Shown: positions 16,838 to 24,738 of the stretch, in pieces
Layout: the number at the start of each line of letters is the position of its first letter
Numbering within the stretch: the stretch's first letter is position 1
NCBI GenBank assembly: GCA_021299555.1
Contig: JAJTGH010000058.1
Location: 1 to 33,381 of the forward strand
Direction: 5' to 3'
DNA: 33,381 nucleotides
Origin: Comamonadaceae bacterium
Lineage (GTDB): Bacteria > Pseudomonadota > Gammaproteobacteria > Burkholderiales > Burkholderiaceae_C
Position numbers and translations under genes: made by a program
Notes under the pieces: generated by a model
What the model was told of the DNA's origin: nothing
What the model saw: only the letters and a program-made list of their open reading frames with translations
Databases searched by the model: none

Positions 16838-19588
16838 TCATTTGGACAACACAAAACCCTTGAGCTTGCCGAAAGCCGCTTCAATCAGCGCTTTCTGCTG
16901 GTCCTGGTGCAGGTGCGAATAACCCACAGCCGGCGATGCCGACGCAGCCCGCCCGGCATACCCCAGGCGCTGACCCTCGAGCATGTTCTCGTGGATGTTG
17001 TGCTGAATGAAGAACCACGCGCCCTGGTTCTGCGGCTCGTCCTGGCACCAGACGATGTCGGTGGCGTTGGGATATTTTTTGATCTCAGCGCCAAAGACTT
17101 TGTGCGGGAACGGATAGAGCTGCTCGACCCGAACGATCGCAACATCCTCCGAACCCTTGGCCTCGCGGTGCTTGACCAGGTCGTAATAGACCTTGCCCGA
17201 GCAGGCGATCACGCGCTTGACTTTGTCAGCCTTGATCTCCCGGGTTTCACCGATCACGGTCTGGAAGCCACCCTTGGTGAATTCCGACATGGGGCTGGTT
17301 GCGTCTTTATTGCGCAGCAGCGACTTGGGCGTGAAGATGACCAGCGGCTTGCGCAAATTGCGCACCATCTGCCTTCGCAGCACATGAAAGATCTGGCTGG
17401 CCGTGGTCGGCTGCACGATCTGCATATTGGTGTCGGCCGCCAGTTGCTGGTCGATCACAACCTGGGCACCGTTGGCAAAGTCACCAAACTGAGCCTCCCA
17501 GATCACCAGCGTATTGGGGTCGTTGGACGAGTAGCCATATTCATAGGCCAGCACCGCCTCTTCGGACAAGATCGAGTCGATCACCACGAACGGGGCCTGG
17601 TTGTCGGCAACGTTTTGCAGCGGCACATAAGTGCCCGTGTCCCACTTCTCACGGTTTTGGTCGTGGATGACCGCATGCCGATGGGTGAAGGTGCCGCGGC
17701 CACTGTCCTCGCCCGACAAACGGACCGGATAACCACTGGCAACCAAGGAAGCAAAGGCCATGTGCTCACCCATGCCCCAGTCGACATTGATCTCGCCACG
17801 GCCCATAGCGGCGCGATCGTCGTAGACCTTTTTGACCAGCTGGTGCGGTGTCACGCTGGCGGGAATGGTGGTGATTTTTTCAGCCAGGCGCTTCCACTCG
17901 GCCACGGGGATGGCAGTATCTGCAGAGTCGGTCCATTTCTTACCGAGGAAGGGGGACCAATCCACCACGAACTTGCTCTTGAAGTTGGTGAGCACCGGAT
18001 CGACCGAGTGCTTGCCCGCATCCATGGCCGCGCGGTAAGCCTTGACCATCTCATCGCCCAGCGTCGCCCCCAGCCCCTGGGCAGCCAACTTGTCGGCGTA
18101 CAGCTTACGGGTGCCCGGATGCTGGCTGATTTTTTTGTACATCAGCGGCTGCGTCAGACTCGGCGTGTCTTGCTCGTTGTGTCCAAGCTTGCGAAAGCAA
18201 GTGATGTCCACCACCACATCGGCCCGAAATGCCATGCGGTATTCCAGAGCCAGTTGGCTGGCCAACACCACGGCCTCCGGATCGTCACCGTTGACATGCA
18301 GCACAGGGGCTTCGACCATCTTGAAGATGTCGGTACAAAAAGCCGTGGATCGCAAGTCGCGCGGATCGGAAGTGGTAAAACCAATCTGGTTGTTGATGAT
18401 GATGTGCACGGTTCCGCCAGTGGAGTAGCCCCGGGTCTGCGCCAGACACAGGGTCTCCTGATTGACGCCCTGGCCACCCACTGCGGCGTCGCCGTGCACC
18501 AGCACGGGCAGCACCTGACTGCCCTTGGGATCGCCGCGTCGGTCCATGCGGGCACGCACCGAGCCTTCAACGACCGGGTTGACGATCTCCAGGTGCGAGG
18601 GGTTGAACGCCAGACTCAGGTGGACCGGCCCGCCCGGGGTGGTGACATCCGAGCTGAAACCCTGGTGGTACTTGACATCGCCAGCGGGCAAGTCCTCAGG
18701 GGCTGTGTGATCGAATTCAGCGAACAAGTCCCCGGGCATCTTGCCCAGGGTATTGACCAACACGTTCAGGCGGCCGCGGTGCGCCATGCCGATCACGATT
18801 TCCTGCACGCCCTGCTCGCCAGCACGCTGGATCAATTCGTCCATAGCGGCAATAAAGCTCTCGCCGCCTTCCAGAGAGAACCGCTTTTGCCCCACGTACT
18901 TGGTGTGCAGGTAACGCTCTAAGCCCTCGGCTGCAGTCAGACGATCCAGAATGTGCTTTTTCTTCTCGGCATTGAAGGTCGGCTTGCTGCGCAGGGATTC
19001 CAGCTTTTGCTGCCACCAGCGCTTTTGCCCCATGTCGGTGGTGTACATGTACTCCACGCCCAAAGTGCCGCAATAGGTTTCACGCAGCGCGTTGAGCAGC
19101 TCGCGCAAGCTCATGCGGTCCTTGCCGAAGAAGGTGTTGCTGATGTCGAATACTGTTTCCTGATCGGCATCAGCAAAGCCATAGAAGGATGGCTCGAGCT
19201 CAGGGATGGGTGGACGCTCGGCGCGCTTGAGCGGATCGAGGTCGGCCCAACGCTGGCCGACGTTGCGATAGGCGGCGATCAACTGCTGTACCGCCGTGCG
19301 CTTGCGTCCCATCTCGGCATCGGTGCTGGCCATGACCACCCGGGTACCGCCCTGCTTGGCCCGCTGGGCAAAGGCATTGACCACAGGCAGGTGCGGAATG
19401 TCTTTGGCATGACTGCCATCGACCGCGGGAACATGCTGAAGGGCGTCGAAATATTCACGCCAGTTGTCGGGAACACTGCCTGGGTTGGCCAGGTAGTTCT
19501 CGTACATCTCTTCCACATAGGGCGCATTGCCCCCGAAGAGATAGGTATTGCCCTGATAGGCGGCGTAGACGGAACTTGTCTCGCTCAT
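16838..19588 (-). CDS. sucA: 2-oxoglutarate dehydrogenase E1 with an internal in-frame deletion
   Basis: E1 is the thiamine-diphosphate enzyme that decarboxylates 2-oxoglutarate and passes succinyl to the E2 lipoyl group. The 916-residue frame starts MSETSSVYAAYQGNTYLFGG and has the family landmarks IVIGMAHRGRLNVLVNTLGK, HLSLAFNPSHLEIVNPVVEG, VHGDAAVGGQG, INNQIGFTTS, and GEDSGRGTFTHRHAV. After FGDFANGAQVVIDQ (Q714, about 17447) it jumps straight to QLAADTNMQIVQPTT. About 39-40 residues are absent, including the block that in relatives reads LPHGYEGQGPEHSSARLER, one of the most conserved parts of E1. Relatives that I recall are about 955-960 long. A functional enzyme with this gap is unlikely. 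Confidence 0.94.
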   Translation of the reverse strand: MSETSSVYAAYQGNTYLFGGNAPYVEEMYENYLANPGSVPDNWREYFDALQHVPAVDGSHAKDIPHLPVVNAFAQRAKQGGTRVVMASTDAEMGRKRTAVQQLIAAYRNVGQRWADLDPLKRAERPPIPELEPSFYGFADADQETVFDISNTFFGKDRMSLRELLNALRETYCGTLGVEYMYTTDMGQKRWWQQKLESLRSKPTFNAEKKKHILDRLTAAEGLERYLHTKYVGQKRFSLEGGESFIAAMDELIQRAGEQGVQEIVIGMAHRGRLNVLVNTLGKMPGDLFAEFDHTAPEDLPAGDVKYHQGFSSDVTTPGGPVHLSLAFNPSHLEIVNPVVEGSVRARMDRRGDPKGSQVLPVLVHGDAAVGGQGVNQETLCLAQTRGYSTGGTVHIIINNQIGFTTSDPRDLRSTAFCTDIFKMVEAPVLHVNGDDPEAVVLASQLALEYRMAFRADVVVDITCFRKLGHNEQDTPSLTQPLMYKKISQHPGTRKLYADKLAAQGLGATLGDEMVKAYRAAMDAGKHSVDPVLTNFKSKFVVDWSPFLGKKWTDSADTAIPVAEWKRLAEKITTIPASVTPHQLVKKVYDDRAAMGRGEINVDWGMGEHMAFASLVASGYPVRLSGEDSGRGTFTHRHAVIHDQNREKWDTGTYVPLQNVADNQAPFVVIDSILSEEAVLAYEYGYSSNDPNTLVIWEAQFGDFANGAQVVIDQQLAADTNMQIVQPTTASQIFHVLRRQMVRNLRKPLVIFTPKSLLRNKDATSPMSEFTKGGFQTVIGETREIKADKVKRVIACSGKVYYDLVKHREAKGSEDVAIVRVEQLYPFPHKVFGAEIKKYPNATDIVWCQDEPQNQGAWFFIQHNIHENMLEGQRLGYAGRAASASPAVGYSHLHQDQQKALIEAAFGKLKGFVLSK

Positions 19589-19716
19589 GATTCGCTGACC
19601 TCCGCTCCCCTGCAGGAAGCATTAGCTGGTTGAAAACACCTTCCGCGACACGGCTATACCGGTTGGCGGATGCGACTGTGGCTTAGGAAGGACCTGTGAC
19701 AGACGTTGCAGGTCTT

Positions 19717-19722
19717 ATTGTA
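19717..19722 (-). promoter_or_regulatory. Candidate -10 box for sucA
   Basis: In the 178-bp gap between prpE and sucA the minus strand carries TACAAT about 130 bp before the sucA ATG, giving a long leader. No -35 hexamer at 16-18 bp stands out. This gap holds no ORF that I can support. Confidence 0.3.
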
Positions 19723-19766
19723 GCGGCCCAAACTTGACACGACATCGACGCCGCGTTCACTCCATC

Positions 19767-21544
19767 CTAGGCCACGCGCTGCTTGATCTGCTCGAGCGCG
19801 GACGGGTCATCCAGGGTGGTCAGGTCGCCTGGGTCTCGGCCTTCACAGACCGCCTGTATGGCCCGCCTGAGCATCTTGCCGCTGCGTGTTTTGGGCAAAA
19901 CCGTGACAAAGCGCACCCGCGCAGGGCGCGCCACAGCGCCCAAATCGCCATCGACGCGTTTCATGATCTCGCCCTCGACCCTCATGCTGGCCTGCAAATC
20001 ACCGACCACACTGGCATCTTTGAGCACCGCAAACGCCATGGCCACCTGGCCCTTGAGTGGGTCGGCCACGCCGACCACGGCCACCTCGGCAACCAGGGGG
20101 TGACCCGAAATGCTTTCTTCGATCTCCCGGGTGCCCAGGCGATGCCCCGCGACATTGATGACATCGTCGGTGCGCCCCAAAATGAAATAGTAGCCATCGG
20201 CATCACGGATGCCCCAGTCGAAGGTGCTGTAGACCATCTTGCCCGGAACGCTTTGCCAATAGGTCTTCAAATAGCGCGCATCGTCGCGCCAGACGGTCTG
20301 CATGAATCCCGGCGGGGTCGGACCTTCGATGCAAACCACCCCCTTCTCGTTGGGCTGCGTCAACTCCTCGCCGGTGGACTCGTGCAGCAACTTGACCTTG
20401 TAGCCATACATCGGCACGCCTGGACTGCCAAAACGAGGCTTCTGGCGCTCCACGGCGTTGGCCAGGGTCAAAATGGGCCAGCCACTTTCGGTCTGCCAAT
20501 AGTTGTCAATGATGGGCACGCCCAGCCCCTCGCTGATCCAGCTTGCGGTGGGCTCATCGAGCGGCTCGCCAGCCAGAAACAGCGCGCGCAGCGAGCTCAG
20601 GTTGTGCTTTTTAAGCAGCGCTGGATCCTGTTTTTTGAGCACGCGCACCGCGGTCGGCGCACTGAACATGCCGGTGACCTTGTACTTCTCAACCAGGCTC
20701 CACCAGATGGCGCCATTGGGCTGACCTTCATGGACGCCGCCAGGGCCACGCAGTAGCCACCGGTATCGCGTTGCACGCCCTTGGGCTTGCCGGTGGTACC
20801 GCTGGTATAGATGGTGTAGCTGATGTCGGTGCTGTTCATGACCTGGCAAGGCACCTGAGCGTTCATGTGACTGGCCCGCAACTGCGACCATAAATGGTCT
20901 CGACCGCCAACCAAGGTCATGGCCGCGAGTTTGCGATCGGCCAACAAGACGGCAGAAGGCTTGTGCGCCGACTGGGCTATGGCCTCATCGAGCAAGGGCT
21001 TGTAGGAAATGGCCTTGCCGCCACGCGAGCCCGCGTCGGCGCTGACAATCACTTTGGGCTGCGCATCCTCAATGCGCGAGGCCAGCGATCCGCTGGCGAA
21101 GCCGCCAAACACCACGCAATGAATGGCACCGATTCGGGCACAAGCGAGCATGGCAAACGCAGCCTCAGCGATCATGGGCATGTAAATCAGTACCCGATCG
21201 CCCTTGACCACGCCCAGCGACTGCAGCGCCGCCGCCATGCGCTGCACCTCCTGGTGCAACTGCCCAAAGGTGTAGGTCACTTCGCTGGAGGTTTCCGTCG
21301 AAACAGCGATTAGAGCGGCCTGATCGCTTCGGTCCGGTAGGTGTCGATCCAGCGCGTTGTGGCACAGATTGGTCTTGCCGCCCTCAAACCAATGGGCATA
21401 CGGCGGATTGTCCCAATTGCAGATGCGGGTCGGAGGAGAGAACCAGTCGATCAGGCGTGCCTGCTCGGCCCAAAACAGCTCGGGTTGCTCGACGGACCGC
21501 TTGTAAAAATCACTATAGCGATCGCCGTTTGCGGATGTACTCAT
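19767..21544 (-). pseudogene. prpE: Propionate--CoA ligase PrpE, broken by an internal deletion with frameshift
   Basis: PrpE is an AMP-forming acyl-CoA synthetase that activates propionate (and in some bacteria acrylate). From ATG 21544 the frame is intact (YSDFYKRSVEQPELFWAEQA, VVFGGFASGSLASRIEDA) through the phosphate loop YTIYTSGTTGKPKGVQRDTG to K273 (about 20726). Then this frame degenerates and stops at 20597. A second frame resumes at GAIWWSLVEKYKVTGMFSAP and runs through NYWQTESGWP, STFDWGIRDADGYYFILGRTDDVINVAGHR and PKTRSGKMLRR (acylation-site lysine loop) to the stop at 19767. About 45-50 family residues are missing, including the GWVVGHSYIVYGPL block. It starts 30 bp after the acuI stop. 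PrpE fits better than Acs by its N-terminus, but closely related ligases cannot be ruled out. Confidence 0.9.
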
Positions 21545-21574
21545 GTCTCTGCTCCCAGATGGCTCAAATCCAGA

Positions 21575-22552
21575 TCAAATCTTGACAACAATGCGTCCGC
21601 GCACCTTGCCCTGCATCAAGGCCTGTGCGTACTCTACAGCCTGCTCCAGACTTATTTCAGTCACCATAGACTCCAGCTTGGTGGGGTCAAGCTCGCGGGC
21701 CAGACGCTGCCACGCTCTGCGGCGCCGCTCGATTGGAGCCATGACACTGTCAACGCCCAAAAGGCGCACGCCTCGCAGGATAAAGGGCATCACTGTGGCC
21801 GGAAAATCAGCCCCCTGCGCCAGCCCGCAGGCGGCCACCGCGCCGCCGTAGCGGGTTTGCGCACAGGCATTGGCCAAAGTGTGCGAGCCCACTGCGTCAA
21901 CCACCCCCGCCCAGCGCTCCTTCTGCAAGGGCTTGCCGGGCAAGGCCAGGCTGGCACGGTCGATCACACTGGCCGCGCCCAGGTTTTTCAGGTAGGTCTG
22001 CTCATCGACCTTGCCCGTGGCTGCGACCACGGTGTAGCCCAGGCTGGCCAACAACGCCACCGCAGTGCTGCCAACGCCTCCCGTGGCACCAGTGACCAGC
22101 ACCTCGCCATCACCGGGGTGCAGCCCATGCTCTTGAAGCGCCATCACGCAGAGCATGGCCGTGTACCCCGCCGTGCCAATGGCCATGGCCTGGCGGCAGC
22201 TCAGTCCAGCGGGCAAGTTCACCATCCATTGGCCCTGCACCGAAGCACGTTCGGCCAGCATGCCCCAGCGCGTCTCACCCAGCCCCCAGCCGTTGTGAAT
22301 GAAGTGATCACCCGGCTGCCAATCGCCGTGCTCCGAGGAGAGCACCACACCTGCCCCATCAATGCCCGCCACCATGGGCCACAAGCGCACGACCGAAGCG
22401 CTGTTGGTGATCGCCAAAGCGTCTTTGTAGTTGAGGGTCGAGTACTGCACCTGCACCTGCACATCACCGGGGGGCAGGCCGTCTGGATCCACCTGCACCA
22501 AGCTTGCAGAAAATACATCGCCCTGTTTGCTCAGCTGCAACGCCTTAAACAT
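21575..22552 (-). CDS. acuI: AcuI/YhdH-family NADPH-dependent acryloyl-CoA reductase
   Basis: AcuI reduces acryloyl-CoA to propionyl-CoA with NADPH, detoxifying acryloyl-CoA. The 325-residue product from ATG 22552 (MFKALQLSKQGDVFSASLVQ, close to the 324 of E. coli YhdH) is a zinc-less medium-chain reductase. It has YSTLNYKDALAI, the GIDGAGVV segment and a Rossmann motif VTGATGGVGSTAVALLASLGY, ending MQGKVRGRIVVKI. AGGAGA precedes the start. It sits between an SDR gene and prpE, which fits an acrylate/propionate activation route. Confidence 0.9.
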   Translation of the reverse strand: MFKALQLSKQGDVFSASLVQVDPDGLPPGDVQVQVQYSTLNYKDALAITNSASVVRLWPMVAGIDGAGVVLSSEHGDWQPGDHFIHNGWGLGETRWGMLAERASVQGQWMVNLPAGLSCRQAMAIGTAGYTAMLCVMALQEHGLHPGDGEVLVTGATGGVGSTAVALLASLGYTVVAATGKVDEQTYLKNLGAASVIDRASLALPGKPLQKERWAGVVDAVGSHTLANACAQTRYGGAVAACGLAQGADFPATVMPFILRGVRLLGVDSVMAPIERRRRAWQRLARELDPTKLESMVTEISLEQAVEYAQALMQGKVRGRIVVKI

Positions 22553-22575
22553 ATTCAGTCTCCTGCAAGGGTGGG

Positions 22576-22609
22576 AAAAAACGCTGGTCAATCAGCTTTT
22601 TTGCTGACC
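22576..22609 (-). terminator. Intrinsic terminator or attenuator between the SDR gene and acuI
   Basis: On the minus strand a hairpin (GCTG-ATTGAC-CAGC, 22583-22596) is followed one base later by six T (22576-22581). A second, competing hairpin TCAGC-AAAAAA-GCTGA with GGTCA/TGACC outside it covers 22592-22609 or so. The two folds share bases, as in an attenuator. On the plus strand the same core is followed by TTTTTT, so it could work both ways. Confidence 0.5.
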
Positions 22610-22656
22610 CGCATTATCGAAGCAGGTCTTGCGGCAGCCTGACGACGGCCTGATCC

Positions 22657-23403
22657 TCAGCGCCCGCCAGACACATCGAGCAAAGCCATGGTGGTGTAGC
22701 TGGCAGCATCCGAGAGCAGCCAAACGATGGCCTGGGCCACCTCCAGGGCGTGGCCCCCGCGCTGCATCGGCACCAAGTGCGCCAGATCGCGCACCCGATC
22801 GGGCAAGCCTCCGGAGGCATGGATTTCGGTTTCTATCAAACCGGGGCGCACCGCGTTGACCCGAACACCCTCGCCGCCAACCTCCTTGGCAAGACCGATC
22901 GTCATGGCATCGATGGCCGCCTTGGCTGCGGCGTAATCGACGTACTGAGCGGGCGATCCCAGGCGCGCGGCAGCGCTCGACAAATTGACGATGCTGCCTC
23001 CGGTGCCGCCATGGCGGGTGCTCATGCGCAGCACCGCTTCGCGCGCACAGATCAGGCTACCGATGACGTTGATCTCGAACATCCGTCGCCAGCGCGCGAC
23101 CGTCATCTGATCGATGCGGGCGGCGACATCCACCACGCCAGCATTGTTGACCAAACCTGAGACGGGGCCCCATTGACGATCGATCAACTCAAACATGCGC
23201 AGCACCTGATCTTCCTGGGCCACGTCGGCCTGCACCGCCATGGCCTGCCCACCGCCCGAGCGAATGGCCTGAACCACTTGATCGGCTGCCTGCGCATTGC
23301 TGCTGTAATTGACTGCCACCGACCAGCCTTGCTGCGCCGCCAAGCGTGCAGTGGCCGCTCCGATACCGCGGCTTGCGCCGGTCACCAAGACAATTTTGGC
23401 CAT
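22657..23403 (-). CDS. Short-chain dehydrogenase/reductase (SDR), substrate unknown
   Basis: A classical 248-residue NAD(P)-dependent SDR. It has the cofactor motif TGASRGIG (8-15), NNAG (86-89), the catalytic serine in VNLSSAAARLGS and Y157-x3-K161 (YAAAK), and the PGLIETEIHASGG loop. It resembles glucose-1-dehydrogenase/FabG-like members, but the substrate cannot be read from sequence. GGAGGGG precedes the ATG at 23403. It is divergent from the methyltransferase gene across 81 bp that contain an 8-bp inverted repeat, and upstream of acuI with a terminator-like structure in between. Confidence 0.88.
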   Translation of the reverse strand: MAKIVLVTGASRGIGAATARLAAQQGWSVAVNYSSNAQAADQVVQAIRSGGGQAMAVQADVAQEDQVLRMFELIDRQWGPVSGLVNNAGVVDVAARIDQMTVARWRRMFEINVIGSLICAREAVLRMSTRHGGTGGSIVNLSSAAARLGSPAQYVDYAAAKAAIDAMTIGLAKEVGGEGVRVNAVRPGLIETEIHASGGLPDRVRDLAHLVPMQRGGHALEVAQAIVWLLSDAASYTTMALLDVSGGR

Positions 23404-23440
23404 GCGTCCCCTCCGTCAAGGATTTCCCGAATAATCTCGA

Positions 23441-23464
23441 TTCAATCCCAGATTCAGGATTGAA
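23441..23464. promoter_or_regulatory. Inverted repeat, candidate operator in a divergent promoter region
   Basis: TTCAATCC (23441-23448) and GGATTGAA (23457-23464) are exact reverse complements with an 8-bp spacer, centred in the 81-bp gap between the SDR gene (minus) and the TPR-methyltransferase gene (plus). Size and position fit a dimeric repressor site. On the minus strand TTGCTT and TTGAAT, 17 bp apart, overlap it as possible -35/-10 boxes. Confidence 0.5.
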
Positions 23465-23484
23465 GCAAAAACTCTTATTTTCAT

Positions 23485-24609
23485 ATGAGTGACATCGAAC
23501 AAGCCAAATCACTGTTCTCCCAGGGGATTGCTCTTTTTGAAAACGGGGATCTGCAAGCTGCACATGACTCGTTCGAGCAGGCACTGGTTTTGGCACCGCA
23601 GCGACCCTCTGTGTTGCTCAATCTTGGCATCACGCGGATGCAACTGGGTCGATGGGAGGACGCGGCCGAGCCGCTGCAACTGAGTCTGGCCGGCGATCCT
23701 CAGCAGGTCGATGGCTGGGTCGCGCTGGGCATGGTGTGCAATCGACTCGGGCAACTGCCGCAGGCCTTGCACGCCTACCAGCAGTTGCTGCAGATGGACG
23801 AGCAGCATGCACTGGCCTGGGGCGAAAGCGCCAATGTGCTGCGCGAGATGAACCGGTATGAAGAAGCCGCGCGCCACTATCAGCGCGCACTGGCGCTGCA
23901 ACCCGGCCACGAGCTGTACGCGTACTATCTGAGCGCGCTTGGAGGCGAGGGTGGCCCGGCCCACCCGCCGCCGCAGTACGTACAAGGCCTGTTCGACCAA
24001 TACGCAGAGGACTTCGAGGATCACCTGGTCGATGCGCTGCAATACCGCGGCCACAGCCATCTGATCAAACACCTGCCAACCGAAGCGGCCGAACGCTTCG
24101 AGCACGTGCTGGACCTGGGCTGCGGCACCGGATTGTGTGGACCCTTGATACGGTCACGCGCCGGCCAACTCTGGGGCATCGATCTGGCGGCTGCCATGGT
24201 TGAGAAATCTCGCCAGCTCGGCGTCTACGATCAGGTCCGGCAGGCCGACTGCACCCAGTTTCTGCGCGATTGCCCCCAAGACTGGGATCTGGTTCTAGCC
24301 GCCGATGTCTTCATTTATGTCGGCGCCCTGGAGGAGCTGTTCGGCGCACTGAGCCTGCGCATGCCCCCAGGCAGCTGGCTGGCCTTCACCGCCGAATCGT
24401 GCGAAGACTCGACCGAACCCGGTCAGCCGCGCCTGCTCGCCAGCCTGCGATACGCACACCCCCTGTCTTATCTGCAAAATGTGGCGAAATGTTACGGCTT
24501 TGTCTGGCGCAGCCACCACACAGCCCCGCTGCGCCTCGATCAAGGACAGCCCATGCAAGCCCTCTATGCTTACTTACAGCGCATGCCCCAAGTGGCCGAC
24601 ACGAAATGA
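23485..24609 (+). CDS. TPR-repeat SAM-dependent methyltransferase
   Basis: The 374-residue product has TPR units from about residue 5 to 145 (AKSLFSQGIALFENGDLQAA, PSVLLNLGITRMQLGRWEDA, HALAWGESANVLREMNRYEE) followed by a class I methyltransferase domain. Motif I is VLDLGCGTG (208-216), with the acidic motif II in WGIDLAAAMV and the post-I region DLVLAADVFIYVGALEELF. The linker PQYVQGLFDQYAEDFEDHLVDALQY is typical of this TPR-methyltransferase group, whose targets are mostly unknown. ATG 23485 is preceded by an A/T-rich leader. The wecA-like gene follows after 129 bp. Confidence 0.85.
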   Translation: MSDIEQAKSLFSQGIALFENGDLQAAHDSFEQALVLAPQRPSVLLNLGITRMQLGRWEDAAEPLQLSLAGDPQQVDGWVALGMVCNRLGQLPQALHAYQQLLQMDEQHALAWGESANVLREMNRYEEAARHYQRALALQPGHELYAYYLSALGGEGGPAHPPPQYVQGLFDQYAEDFEDHLVDALQYRGHSHLIKHLPTEAAERFEHVLDLGCGTGLCGPLIRSRAGQLWGIDLAAAMVEKSRQLGVYDQVRQADCTQFLRDCPQDWDLVLAADVFIYVGALEELFGALSLRMPPGSWLAFTAESCEDSTEPGQPRLLASLRYAHPLSYLQNVAKCYGFVWRSHHTAPLRLDQGQPMQALYAYLQRMPQVADTK

Positions 24610-24674
24610 GGTGCAGCGTGGCGAGCCAGCGACACGTTCAGAGACTGTTGTGGGCTACACTGATTGGCTTGCCG

Positions 24675-24697
24675 AATCGATCAGTAACTGACCGATT
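24675..24697. promoter_or_regulatory. 23-bp near-perfect palindrome, candidate operator
   Basis: In the 129-bp gap before the wecA-like gene, positions 24675-24697 form a dyad centred on 24686. Ten of eleven base pairs match; only 24680/24692 do not. The half site is AATCG-x-TCAGT. No T-run follows, so it is not a terminator. Its location 42 bp before the start codon fits a repressor or activator site. Confidence 0.55.
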
Positions 24698-24738
24698 GCC
24701 TGCCCGGCAATTGACCGCCGAGCCTCTGAACCCGACCC

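Noticed and set aside
16817-18922. Long plus-strand ORF of 701 codons opposite sucA
   Set aside because: It lies antisense to a clear sucA, has no family motifs and the His/Gln/Gly-rich composition typical of a mirror frame in GC-rich DNA. It is a shadow.
19734-19739. Perfect TTGACA on the plus strand near the end of prpE
   Set aside because: No -10 box at 16-18 bp and no rightward gene follows; taken as chance.
1205-20728. Programmed DNA excision or inteins/introns as the cause of the four missing blocks
   Set aside because: Blocks are missing, not inserted, and the junctions share no common motif or repeat that I can see, which argues against a site-specific mechanism.
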